DNA of 11,405 nucleotides from Desulfobulbaceae bacterium (GCA_030599175.1 JAUVON010000055.1:1-11405); one strand, 5' to 3'. Positions 1-7,726 are shown, numbered from the stretch's first letter. Notes: a model not told the origin generated them from the letters alone. Made by a program: numbers and translations.

Positions 1-431
1 CATTTCGCATATCCCATGATACTGCTGATCCTGTCGGTTTTGTCATTGGAAAAGATAAACTTTCCCAGGGGAACTGTACCGATACCTGTAAATAGTCTCA
101 TATCATGGAGAGAAGACTGACCGGATGTAACGGACTTATCCTTGAATTCAATCATAATCCGGAGATGTTAAAAAATGGACCTTATCCTTTATCGCTGCAG
201 CAGCGGGTACGGTCCAGTCAGGGGCATTTGTCAAATGAGGATGGGGCGGCCTTCTTAAAGAAAGTTCTCTCCGACCAGCTGCAGATGATTGTTCTTGCAC
301 ACTTAAGTGATACAAACAATACTCCCGAGCTGGCTGCAATTGAGGCGGAAAGAATCCTTTCAAATGGCAGGGCGTCAGAAATGATAATTGCCTCTCAAAA
401 CAGGCCTACACCGCTTATTACCCTGTCTTGA
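1..431 (+). pseudogene. MBL-fold metallo-hydrolase (YycJ/WalJ type), C-terminal part, with in-frame TAG
   Basis: The frame is open from position 3, so the gene begins before the window. The upstream part reads FRISHDTADPVGFVIG then CTDTCK, followed by TAG at 93-95, SHIMERRLTGCNGLILEFNH, and GPYP, QGHLSN and LAHLSD to a TGA at 429-431. The order HD..DPVGF, TDTG, E.NH, GPYP, GHLSN, LSHLS is that of the metallo-beta-lactamase-fold YycJ/WalJ family, predicted metal-dependent hydrolases or nucleases. In relatives TDTG is followed by K/Y-V-S. Here the glycine is Cys and the valine position is TAG. The Asp and the last His, expected metal ligands, are present. An ATG at 105 could start a 108-residue protein, but it has no Shine-Dalgarno sequence and would lack the TD ligand and everything N-terminal, so it should be inactive. 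I read this as a recently broken gene. A sequencing error or stop suppression is possible. Family sure; status uncertain. Confidence 0.72.
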
Positions 432-753
432 ATATAATCCTTTTATCTTTTTGTCTTTTTGGGTTGGCTTTGTAGAGGATGAGAGTTTTGCCGATAAGCT
501 GGACGAGTGCACTTGCCGTTTGATCGGGAATGAGTTGTGCGGCCTCTGTTTTTTTCACTTCACTGTTATTGCCGATCTTGACTTTAATCAGCTCATGGTG
601 GAGAAGTTCCGTCTCGATGGTCTGAAGTAGTCCTTCGGTTAAACCTTCTTTACCGATTTTGACAACAGGTGAGAGGGGGTGGGCCAACCCCTTTAAATAT
701 TTCTTCTGTTTTATAGTCAGCTCTTGAGCAGGGTCTGGTTTTTCATCCGACAT
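418..753 (-). CDS. yhbY: YhbY-type CRM-domain RNA-binding protein (ribosome assembly)
   Basis: This 111-residue protein is close to E. coli YhbY over almost its whole length: LTIKQKKYLKGLAHPLSPVV, GLTEGLL, IETELLHHELIKVKI and VQLIGKTLILYK line up in order. It is essentially one CRM domain (residues about 12-96) with the glycine-rich IGKEGLTEG loop typical of the fold. A short acidic N-terminus (MSDEKPDPAQE) and a basic tail (NPKRQKDKR) flank it, making it slightly longer than the usual 97 or so residues. In the family, CRM proteins bind rRNA, and YhbY associates with large-subunit precursors in the cytoplasm. The ATG has AAGGA about 10 nt upstream. It lies 53 bp downstream of the TraB-family gene on the same strand, so co-transcription is possible. 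Its 3' end overlaps the convergent MBL gene by 14 bp. Confidence 0.95.
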   Translation of the reverse strand: MSDEKPDPAQELTIKQKKYLKGLAHPLSPVVKIGKEGLTEGLLQTIETELLHHELIKVKIGNNSEVKKTEAAQLIPDQTASALVQLIGKTLILYKANPKRQKDKRIIFKTG

Positions 754-806
754 TTATTAGATATCCTTGTGTTGGGGGCTGTAGAGTTATGTTTTTATAA
801 GATTAT

Positions 807-2003
807 TTATCCGACAAGATTCTTGAAAATTTCATATCCTCCTACCCACGTTCCTATTGCAGAGCCAAGCCCGGTCAATAGAAAGACTAAAAATACCCTG
901 AGCAGTTTGTTCTTCCACCAGCCCTTCAGGGTGGCAATATCGTCCCCGGCAGATTCAAATTCTTTAACCACAGGGGGGCGGGTCATCACCTGGATAAAGG
1001 CTGTAACATATCCCGCCCCGATAACCGGGGTCAGGCTGGTAAGCGGTGCTGAGGCAAAGGCACCAATTGTGGTCAGTGGGTGAGCAAAAGCCAGTAACGC
1101 GCCAATGGCTGCGGGGATACCATTTGCCAATATCCAGAAAAGTACGTTGGCTCCGGCATCGGAGACTCCCTTTTGCATTCCTATAACCATGATTGAGCCG
1201 ATAATGAGAAGCGGTATAGCCCAGCCTAAAAGTTTGAACCCTTTCGAAACCGGAGGAATTTTGGAAATTTCACTAATCTGATCCCGATTATCGACGTGGA
1301 TCTGTTTTTTCATCCCTGCAACATGACCGGCTCCGACAACCGCTACAATTCGTTTACCGGGGGATGTTTTGATCTTTTCGATCAGGAAGATATCTCTCTC
1401 ATCAATGAGAACTCTCTTCAAATCGGGCAGGGTTTCACCCATTTCATCCATAAGCTCTGAGAGAACATCCTTCTGTTTAAGTTCTGCGAGCTTTTCTTCT
1501 GTAATTTCTTCTTTGTCGAAGAGGCTTACAAGTAATGAGGAGAGCAGGTAGCCTTTTTTGAGAAAAGATGTTGACTTCCAGGCCCGGCGCAGGGTGATGC
1601 GAACATCTCTATCACACAGCGAAATCGGGATCTGATATTGGTTTGCCGTTTCAGCTGCAGCAAGGAGCTCTGCACCGGGTTTAACTCCCAGCGTCCCACC
1701 CAGCCGTTTTTGATAGGATGCCATCAGAAGACTGACAAGAAGGGTTGAGAGCTGTTTGTTTTTGATAATTATTTTGAGATCAAGAGATTGCCATTGCTTC
1801 TTCTGGGAAAGCGCCTGGTACCTCTGGTCATCAAGTTCAAGGCAGACACAATCGGGCTGCTCCTGCTCTATTACAGATTTGACAAGATCTACAGACTCCT
1901 GGGAAATGTGAGCTGTTCCCACAAGGATAATTGTTTTATCATCACTCTGCAGCACATGAACATCGCTGCTGTATTCGTTGGCAGGAAAAGGTGAATCTGT
2001 CAT
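807..2003 (-). CDS. TraB family membrane protein (TraB/PrgY-like)
   Basis: A 398-residue protein of the TraB/PrgY family. The N-terminal soluble domain (about 1-250) has the family signatures: LVGTAHIS (27-34), CLELDDQRY (54-62), KPGAELLAA (108-116), LCDRDVRITLRR (129-140), DERD (201-204) and VVGAGHVAGM (222-231). The conserved GTAH, ELD, DERD and GxGH residues resemble a metal-dependent peptidase-like active site (Tiki/TraB/GumN relationship), but activity in bacterial members is largely inferred. The C-terminus has hydrophobic segments at about 258-276, 286-308, 312-338 and 366-390, so it should sit in the inner membrane. PrgY of Enterococcus limits pheromone activity, but homologues in non-conjugating bacteria have no settled role. 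I see no Shine-Dalgarno sequence before the ATG. The start is kept because alignment with relatives begins near DVHVL and no better start is visible. A copy of the repeat motif at 2021-2044 sits 17 bp upstream. Confidence 0.92.
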   Translation of the reverse strand: MTDSPFPANEYSSDVHVLQSDDKTIILVGTAHISQESVDLVKSVIEQEQPDCVCLELDDQRYQALSQKKQWQSLDLKIIIKNKQLSTLLVSLLMASYQKRLGGTLGVKPGAELLAAAETANQYQIPISLCDRDVRITLRRAWKSTSFLKKGYLLSSLLVSLFDKEEITEEKLAELKQKDVLSELMDEMGETLPDLKRVLIDERDIFLIEKIKTSPGKRIVAVVGAGHVAGMKKQIHVDNRDQISEISKIPPVSKGFKLLGWAIPLLIIGSIMVIGMQKGVSDAGANVLFWILANGIPAAIGALLAFAHPLTTIGAFASAPLTSLTPVIGAGYVTAFIQVMTRPPVVKEFESAGDDIATLKGWWKNKLLRVFLVFLLTGLGSAIGTWVGGYEIFKNLVG

Positions 2004-2020
2004 GTTATATTTTTAATAAT

Positions 2021-2171
2021 CTAACCCGAATAAATCGGAATTTTAGAATGCTTGGATAAGTGCCATGAAAGTATATTCAACCATATAATTTTAAACGACC
2101 TTCCCCGATTGCTTGTTTTTTTATTGCAGAAGTTCTGGAGTAAGGCACTAACCCGAATAAGCCGGAATTTT
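2021..2171 (+). repeat. Palindromic repeat unit, copy A (REP/MITE-like)
   Basis: The core unit is about 100 bp (2053-2152). It begins TGGATAAGTGCCATGAAAGT and ends AAGTTCTGGAGTAAGGCACT plus AAC. Its ends are complementary (AGTGCC at 2059-2064 with GGCACT at 2144-2149), so it can form a long hairpin. Two copies of a short motif flank the core on the same strand: TAACCCGAATAAATCGGAA (2022-2040) and TAACCCGAATAAGCCGGAA (2149-2167). It matches copy B (2309-2444) in inverted orientation at roughly 75% by hand alignment, best at the ends. There is no ORF in it, so it is a non-autonomous repeat. Whether it belongs to a genome-wide family cannot be seen from one window. Confidence 0.72.
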
Positions 2172-2308
2172 TTTTAAACTGTTTGTCAGCAGGCGCAGCC
2201 CGAACAGAAATTTTCTGCAAGATAGGCATCATTAAGGTGGTTGTCATCTTAAAAGTTCGTATAAGGGGAGAGTCGGGAGGGTAGCAGTCCGTTTAAAAGG
2301 GTTCTGGG
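2172..2308. other. Non-coding spacer between the two inverted repeat copies
   Basis: I see no credible coding sequence or RNA gene in this stretch. It contains one small hairpin, CAGAAA-T-TTTCTG (2205-2217). With the flanking copies it completes the 436-bp gap between the TraB-family gene and mltD. Pairing of copies A and B would place this segment in the loop of a very large cruciform or RNA hairpin. Confidence 0.5.
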
Positions 2309-2444
2309 GAGTTAGTACCTTATTCCTGAACTTCTGTCATAAAAACCAAGGAACCAAGGAGTATATTTTGAAATTATGCTGTTCAATTTACTTTCAAGGT
2401 ACTTATCCAGCGAGACTGAAAGTTTTCCGACTAGTCGGGTTATA
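2309..2444 (-). repeat. Palindromic repeat unit, copy B (inverted relative to copy A)
   Basis: Read on the minus strand, the core (2409 down to 2310) begins TGGATAAGTACCTTGAAAGT and ends AAGTTCAGGAATAAGGTACT plus AAC, matching copy A over its whole length with one indel. The terminal stem is AGTACC (2314-2319) with GGTACT (2398-2403). Copy A has G-C where this copy has A-T at the fourth stem position (2062/2146 against 2317/2400), a compensatory change that keeps the stem. The outer edge also carries the short motif as TAACCCGACTAGTCGGAAAA on the minus strand, so homology continues beyond the core. The 8-bp tandem AACCAAGG AACCAAGG (2344-2359) lies in the diverged middle. Together the copies make an inverted pair around a spacer of about 130 bp. 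Confidence 0.7.
2420..2439 (-). terminator. Possible terminator hairpin after mltD
   Basis: A perfect 12-bp palindrome, CCGACTAGTCGG (2427-2438), lies directly after the mltD stop codon. On the minus strand it is followed by AAAACTTTC, not a run of T, so it is not a classical intrinsic terminator. It also coincides with the third copy of the TAACCCGA...TCGGAA motif. It may help end mltD transcription or protect the 3' end. The assignment is tentative. Confidence 0.35.
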
Positions 2445-4158
2445 CTTTTTTAATTTTTAGTTTCAGTCTGCTTCCAGGATGAATCAAATTGGATTTGAGG
2501 TTATTCCACTTTTTGATATCTGCTGTTGATGTTCTGAATTTTCTGGAAATTGTCCAGAGAGAATCCCCGTCCTGCACCTGGTACCATCTATATGGTTTCG
2601 AGGAGGCGCTGATATGAATCTTTTTCTTATCTGCACGTAAAGATGCAACTCTGCTCTTCTTTCCTGGTCGTTCCGGACTTGATGCTGCGACTGTAGAGTA
2701 GGCTGTTTGGGCCACATCAGCACGCTTTCCATTTCGATTTATATAAAGGGATAACTGCTGACCTGCACGAATCCTATGCACACTTGAAAGGCCATTCCAT
2801 TCGACGATCATTCTTTCAGGGACGTTATACTTTTTTGCAATTTTAGAGACAGACTCCCCGGGTTTTATGCGATGGAGTACCAGGTTTTCATTAAATGCTG
2901 CTGTGGCATTTTTCGATCCTGCAGGCAATAGCTGATAGGTAACTGTAGTGTAGGGAATTCTCAGATTTCGGCCCACAATGAGTTTGCTGCTGTGCAGGTT
3001 ATTAACCTTGAGAATGGTTGTTTTGTTTACGCCGTACTTTCTACAGATTTTTGAGAGTGTATCACCTTTTTTTATCCTGTGGGATTTAAAATCGGTGCTG
3101 ACCATTGAGTGTAGTCTTGTTAAATTCCTTTTTGCCAGAGCGGCGGAAGAGGGGGGGATGTTAATTGTGTAAGATGCTCTATTGAGTGGGGTTATACCTT
3201 TTCGAAGTTCCTGGTTCAGCTGTTTGATTTCCCTGGTGGTGCTGTTGCTGATCATTGCAACTGCACCCAGGCTCATGCCGGGGTGAACTTCAAGGCTGTC
3301 ATACTGTAAAGGCTCCTCATATTGGATATCAAAAAAACCGTACTTTTCCGGATCTTTGGCAATAATAATTGCTGCAATCAATTTTGGTACATATCGTTTT
3401 GTTTCCATCTTCAGATACTTGTGGCTGGCCAGATCCCAGAAATTATCAACCTTGTATCGTTTCAGGCCGCCACGTATCTTCCCGGGTCCACCATTATAGG
3501 CAGCTACTGCTAGATGCCAGTCACCAAATGCATTGTAGAGATCAGAAAGGTAATGTACTGCTGCTTTGGTTGATTTTTCAGCATCTCGTCTCTCGTCAAC
3601 ATATTTATCTATCTTTAAATGATATTCCTTGCCTGTAGCGCTCATGAATTGCCAGAGACCGACAGCACGTGATCTGGAATAAGCACGGGGATAGAATGCA
3701 CTTTCAATCATCGAAAGGTATACTAAATCGAGGGGCAGTCCAGCCCTGGCTAACTCTGCCTCCATGAGGGTCCGGTATTTTGTCGATCGTTCAAGCCATT
3801 GGTTGAATTGTCTTCTCTGCTTGTTCTGGAAAAGATCGAGGTACATATTAACCTGTTTATTCATCACAACAGGAAAATCGTAGCGCACATCTTCCCTGGG
3901 TGAAACAGAGACAGCAGTATTTTCTATATTCCAGAGTCCGGTCTTTCCAAGGGCGATAAGCTCTTCGTCAAGGCACATTCCGGATTCAGTTTCTACAAGT
4001 TGCAGATCAGAATCATTTTCCTCGTCTGTTTCATAAATTATGGGTTCGGGAAGTTCGGGAAGAGTGGTTACAGTGGGTCTGTCGGCGCAGCTGGACAACA
4101 TGATAGTTGCACAGAAAAAGAGCACAAGTTTGATAAAAGTATTGAAGGTATAGTTCAT
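2440..4158 (-). CDS. mltD: MltD-like membrane-bound lytic murein transglycosylase with three LysM domains
   Basis: A 572-residue lipoprotein that cleaves the MurNAc-GlcNAc bond of peptidoglycan with 1,6-anhydro ring formation (family knowledge). The signal peptide ends in a lipobox, LSSC, with Cys24 lipidated. Ala25 at +2 suggests the outer membrane. The SLT catalytic domain (about 130-270) has SMIESAFYPRAYSRSRAVGL with Glu152 as the expected catalytic acid, then GLWQFM and AVAAYNGGPG (217-226). Three LysM glycan-binding repeats follow at about 358-402, 428-472 and 524-568 (KKGDTLSKI, KPGESVSKI, QDGDSLWTI), with a basic linker at 475-522. Length and domain order fit MltD, which usually has two or three LysM repeats. 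AGGGTG lies 8 nt before the ATG. It is divergent from the PBP gene, so murein cutting and synthesis genes share a promoter region. Confidence 0.96.
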   Translation of the reverse strand: MNYTFNTFIKLVLFFCATIMLSSCADRPTVTTLPELPEPIIYETDEENDSDLQLVETESGMCLDEELIALGKTGLWNIENTAVSVSPREDVRYDFPVVMNKQVNMYLDLFQNKQRRQFNQWLERSTKYRTLMEAELARAGLPLDLVYLSMIESAFYPRAYSRSRAVGLWQFMSATGKEYHLKIDKYVDERRDAEKSTKAAVHYLSDLYNAFGDWHLAVAAYNGGPGKIRGGLKRYKVDNFWDLASHKYLKMETKRYVPKLIAAIIIAKDPEKYGFFDIQYEEPLQYDSLEVHPGMSLGAVAMISNSTTREIKQLNQELRKGITPLNRASYTINIPPSSAALAKRNLTRLHSMVSTDFKSHRIKKGDTLSKICRKYGVNKTTILKVNNLHSSKLIVGRNLRIPYTTVTYQLLPAGSKNATAAFNENLVLHRIKPGESVSKIAKKYNVPERMIVEWNGLSSVHRIRAGQQLSLYINRNGKRADVAQTAYSTVAASSPERPGKKSRVASLRADKKKIHISASSKPYRWYQVQDGDSLWTISRKFRTSTADIKKWNNLKSNLIHPGSRLKLKIKKV

Positions 4159-4348
4159 AACGGGTACACCCTAGCCGAAGCTGCTATAAAAAGCCAGAGG
4201 TGACGATAAGCTTCTCTCCATAAAAGTCTGTTGAGATATCTCATATAACTTTGTACATTCATGCCAGCCTGAACTGACAATAGAGTCGTAGTCTATTAAA
4301 ACTGAACGTGCTTCCCGGTCTCAACCTTCCATTTAAACATATATTTCG
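4159..4348. promoter_or_regulatory. Divergent promoter region of mltD and the class A PBP gene, with 12-bp palindrome
   Basis: This 190-bp gap must hold the promoters of two divergent genes. It contains a perfect 12-bp palindrome, TGAGATATCTCA (4232-4243), about 75 bp from the mltD start and 105 bp from the PBP start, a reasonable place for an operator. CTGACA (4274-4279) could be a -35 element for the PBP gene, but no well-spaced -10 follows, so I do not call exact promoters. The PBP ATG has no visible Shine-Dalgarno sequence. Confidence 0.4.
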
Positions 4349-7300
4349 ATGTTGAAAAAGTTTTTTCTTTTCTTTATAGCCTTTTCAGTAATAGCCGGAC
4401 TCTGTGTGGTCGGAGGGCTGTACTGGGCTGTTGTTCTTGAGCCGGGGGAGGAAATCAGGCTTGAAAACATACAGAGGATTCTCGGGAAGGAGAGTCATGT
4501 CTTCTATAGTGACGGCAGAACGAAACTGGGTGTGTTTTTCGATAAGGCACATCGTCAATACGTGCACTATTGTGATATCTCGGACGATTTTGTTTATGCA
4601 CTGGTGGCCTCTGAAGACGATAGATTTTTTGAACATATGGGATTCGATATTGTCAGTATCATACGGGCAATGATCAGGAACATAGAGGCAGGTCGCGTTG
4701 TGCAGGGCGGAAGCACGCTTACCCAGCAGACTGCCAAAAATCTTTTCAGGAGAAATGCACGGTCCTATGAGGCCAAACTCAAGGAGTTGCTTTTCGCCTT
4801 AAGGCTCGAGTATCACTATACCAAAGAAGAGATTTTCGAATTCTATGCCAATCAGTTTTATGTATCCGGTAATGGTCACGGTCTTGGGGTTGCCGCCAGA
4901 TATTACTTTGACAAAAAGTCATCGGAACTGACTCTTGTTGAATCAGCGTTTATTGCAGGCAGTGTTAAGCAGCCAAACTACTACAATCCATTTATAAAAA
5001 AATCAAAAGAAGCTGCAGATCTAGCGTATGCAAGAGCGAAAACTCGTTTAAAGTATGTTCTTGGCAAAATGAGAGATCTGGGGATGATTGATACCTATAC
5101 GTATAATCAGGCTGTCTCTTCAGAAATTGATTTTAAACAGGGGAAAGTCGGTTTCTCTCTTGACTACGCGATGGAGATGGTAAAAGACGCCGTTTCTTCA
5201 AAGAAAGTTCTCGATGAACTTGCCGTTCACGGTATAACCAATGTTGCTACCTCAGGAGTGCGAGTTATCACCACTGTCGAGAAAGGGCTTCAGGACAAAA
5301 CTCTTGCAATTCTCCGCAGTGAACTTTCCCGACTTGATGTCCGGATGCGTGGATACGAGAGAGAAGAGGTACAGACAGAACTTGCGGAGATCCAATATAA
5401 AGGCGATCGTGTGATTTTAAAGGGTGCATTTCTATTTGGCAATATAGATAAAATTGAGGGTAAGAATAAAGATATACAACTTACCATCTCCTTTGATAGT
5501 AAAATCGGTATGGGAGTTATCGATCATGCAGGTTTGCAGCGGATGTTGACTGCGAGAGTAAAATACCAGAGAGGGTTGTGGAGTAAATTAAAGAAAGGTG
5601 ATTTGAAGCTGCTTCTCGAGGAGTTGAAGGTGGGGGATAAGGTCTGGGTTAGTGTACGGCAGACAGCTGCTGAAGAAACATCCGCTTTATTGAACCTTGA
5701 GCGGTACCCGAAAGTACAAGGAGGGGCCCTGGTTTTAAAAGCTGGAGCGATAAAAGCAATGGCAGGCGGGACGGAAAACAGATTTTACAATCGTGCTGTT
5801 TATGCCAAGAGAACAATGGGGTCAGCGTTTAAACCGTATGTTTATACAGCGGCTTTGCAGCTGGGATGGAATAGTACTGATCTGTTGAAAAATAGTAGAG
5901 AAATTTTTATATACCATGGTCAACCCTATTTCCCCAGGCCGGATCATAAGAGTCCCCACCAGTGGGTATCAATGAGTTGGGCAGGAGTCCATTCAGAAAA
6001 TGTTGCCTCTGTCTGGCTTACAGCCCATCTCAGCGACCATCTTACGCCTGCTCAGTTTCGTGAAGTTGCAGAGCATCTTGAGCTGGCCCCAAAGGTGGTA
6101 GACGGTGAAGAGGAGCCATACAGAGCTTACAGGACAAGAGTCAGAGATAAATATGGCCTTGTTGTCAATCGGGCCGTTCTTTACGCTACTGCTTATGATC
6201 AGGCGGTAGAGAACCTGGAGACAGATTTTATTTTTGAAGGCATGGCCGATGAATACAAGGTACTTAGAGAACTTCATTTTGGTCTCAACTTCGATACATA
6301 TACAGAATCACTGAATCTGGAATTAAGTGAAAATAAATCTTCTTTGAAAAAACATGAAATAGCCGAGATAGAACTTCGAAAAGAGATTTTGAGTAAATCT
6401 TATCTTCTCCTGGCATCGCTGAATAGTGACCTTCGCACATACATAACGGAAGTTGAGAATAGTGAAGGGAATTATGAGTACGACCCATTTACAATTCCAC
6501 TCAGCACACTTTTTCTTAACCGGACGACCGGTGAGATGTCATTTCACAGAACAGGGGATTCACCTGAAGGTTTGAAAGTGGTTGACCGGGAACAATTGCA
6601 GGCATATTTGTTGAGGCTTGATACTCGGAATCGCTATCAGTTCTGGAAAAAGGTCAAGCTTGGTTCAATCCTCTCAGGTGCGGCCTTTGATATTCTCCAA
6701 AAGCAGGTTGAGTATGAATATAAAAAATTGCGGGAAGGTCTGCCGTACAGCTTTGAAACTCTGGCCAAAGTCAGAGATTTCCGCATCACGGTCGGCTTGC
6801 ACTATTTGGTGAAGCTGGCAAAGGAACTTGGTATTAAGAGTGATCTTGAACCGGTTCTTTCCTTTCCTCTCGGTGCAAATGTTGTTACCTTACTCGAAAG
6901 CACCAGGATGTATGAGACACTGGCCAGTGGCAGAGTAATACAGCATGGAGAAACCGAACATGCAGGACATACTGCTCTGGAGGAGGGTTTCGATGAGGAG
7001 AGCAACAATTCCCTTGCCATTCTTGATCGTATAGAGTCGGCAGAGGGTGACATTCTCTATCAGTCCGACCCCCTAAACAGAAGGCTGCTGGACGAAAAGA
7101 CACGGTTGACAGTCGGTCATATTCTGGAAAATATTGTGAAGTTCGGAACCGGACGAAAGGCTGATAAAAATGTAAGGTTGTCTGCCGATGAACTTGAGGA
7201 AAATAAGGAAATTGCTGGTCTAAATCTTAAAATTCCTCTCCTTGGCAAGACGGGTACGGCAAACAGATATACTAATGCTTCATTTTTTGGATACTTGCCG

Positions 7301-7726
7301 GGGGTTGCTGATGGTGGTGATGGGTTGACTGTAGAAAACGGGTATGCGGTTGGTGTCTATGTCGGCTTTGATAATAATATGGCGATGAAAAGGGGTAACA
7401 GCCGTATTACAGGAGCAACCGGGGCTTTACCTGCATGGAGTGAAATTGTAAATGAAATCCTGATTGAAGAAGATTATGCCGGCAGCCTTGACCCCGTTGA
7501 TCTGTCGTTCTATGGTCTGGTACTCAAACGGAATAATCTTGGACAACTCAATGTTGCTGTTGACCCACAACAGGGAGGAAGAGTTCGTGAACCGGTGGAA
7601 CTGGTTTCGGAGCTGTCCCGGTATCAGCCATCGATAATGACATTTGGTAAAAAAACTGAGGCCGGACGGTTTAAACCTGCGCGGAATTTTCAGCCATTCT
7701 GGAAATTATCAGCAGAGGCTCAGTGA
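4349..7726 (+). CDS. Bifunctional class A penicillin-binding protein (GT51 transglycosylase + transpeptidase) with a large internal insertion
   Basis: An 1125-residue inner-membrane enzyme that polymerises lipid II and cross-links the peptides. A signal anchor (about 4-30) precedes the GT51 domain (about 60-245): EDDRFFEHMG (89-98, catalytic Glu89), QGGSTLTQQTAKNLF (119-133), KLKELLFALRLE (143-154) and ESAFIAGSVKQPNYYNPF (198-215). A linker domain (about 335-455) follows. The transpeptidase domain has SAFK (492-495, nucleophile Ser492), SEN (549-551) and KTGTANRYTNASFFGYLPG (967-985). SxN to KTG spans about 418 residues, against about 125 in E. coli PBP1b. The extra part is largely residues 560-812, before VGLHYLVKLAKELGI. 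It is charged and mostly helical in look (for example 655-705), and I recognise no domain in it. All catalytic motifs are intact, so it should be active. The ATG lacks a Shine-Dalgarno sequence, but the signal anchor begins immediately, which supports the start. A TPR-like lipoprotein gene follows 150 bp downstream. Confidence 0.95.
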   Translation: MLKKFFLFFIAFSVIAGLCVVGGLYWAVVLEPGEEIRLENIQRILGKESHVFYSDGRTKLGVFFDKAHRQYVHYCDISDDFVYALVASEDDRFFEHMGFDIVSIIRAMIRNIEAGRVVQGGSTLTQQTAKNLFRRNARSYEAKLKELLFALRLEYHYTKEEIFEFYANQFYVSGNGHGLGVAARYYFDKKSSELTLVESAFIAGSVKQPNYYNPFIKKSKEAADLAYARAKTRLKYVLGKMRDLGMIDTYTYNQAVSSEIDFKQGKVGFSLDYAMEMVKDAVSSKKVLDELAVHGITNVATSGVRVITTVEKGLQDKTLAILRSELSRLDVRMRGYEREEVQTELAEIQYKGDRVILKGAFLFGNIDKIEGKNKDIQLTISFDSKIGMGVIDHAGLQRMLTARVKYQRGLWSKLKKGDLKLLLEELKVGDKVWVSVRQTAAEETSALLNLERYPKVQGGALVLKAGAIKAMAGGTENRFYNRAVYAKRTMGSAFKPYVYTAALQLGWNSTDLLKNSREIFIYHGQPYFPRPDHKSPHQWVSMSWAGVHSENVASVWLTAHLSDHLTPAQFREVAEHLELAPKVVDGEEEPYRAYRTRVRDKYGLVVNRAVLYATAYDQAVENLETDFIFEGMADEYKVLRELHFGLNFDTYTESLNLELSENKSSLKKHEIAEIELRKEILSKSYLLLASLNSDLRTYITEVENSEGNYEYDPFTIPLSTLFLNRTTGEMSFHRTGDSPEGLKVVDREQLQAYLLRLDTRNRYQFWKKVKLGSILSGAAFDILQKQVEYEYKKLREGLPYSFETLAKVRDFRITVGLHYLVKLAKELGIKSDLEPVLSFPLGANVVTLLESTRMYETLASGRVIQHGETEHAGHTALEEGFDEESNNSLAILDRIESAEGDILYQSDPLNRRLLDEKTRLTVGHILENIVKFGTGRKADKNVRLSADELEENKEIAGLNLKIPLLGKTGTANRYTNASFFGYLPGVADGGDGLTVENGYAVGVYVGFDNNMAMKRGNSRITGATGALPAWSEIVNEILIEEDYAGSLDPVDLSFYGLVLKRNNLGQLNVAVDPQQGGRVREPVELVSELSRYQPSIMTFGKKTEAGRFKPARNFQPFWKLSAEAQ

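Noticed and set aside
93..95. Pyrrolysine insertion at the TAG
   Set aside because: The position corresponds to a non-catalytic Val, the neighbouring conserved Gly is also lost, and no pyl genes are in the window. Kept only as an alternative to be checked.
2344..2359. Tandem AACCAAGG AACCAAGG as a CRISPR or microsatellite seed
   Set aside because: Only two units, within the diverged middle of repeat copy B. There is no spacer structure.
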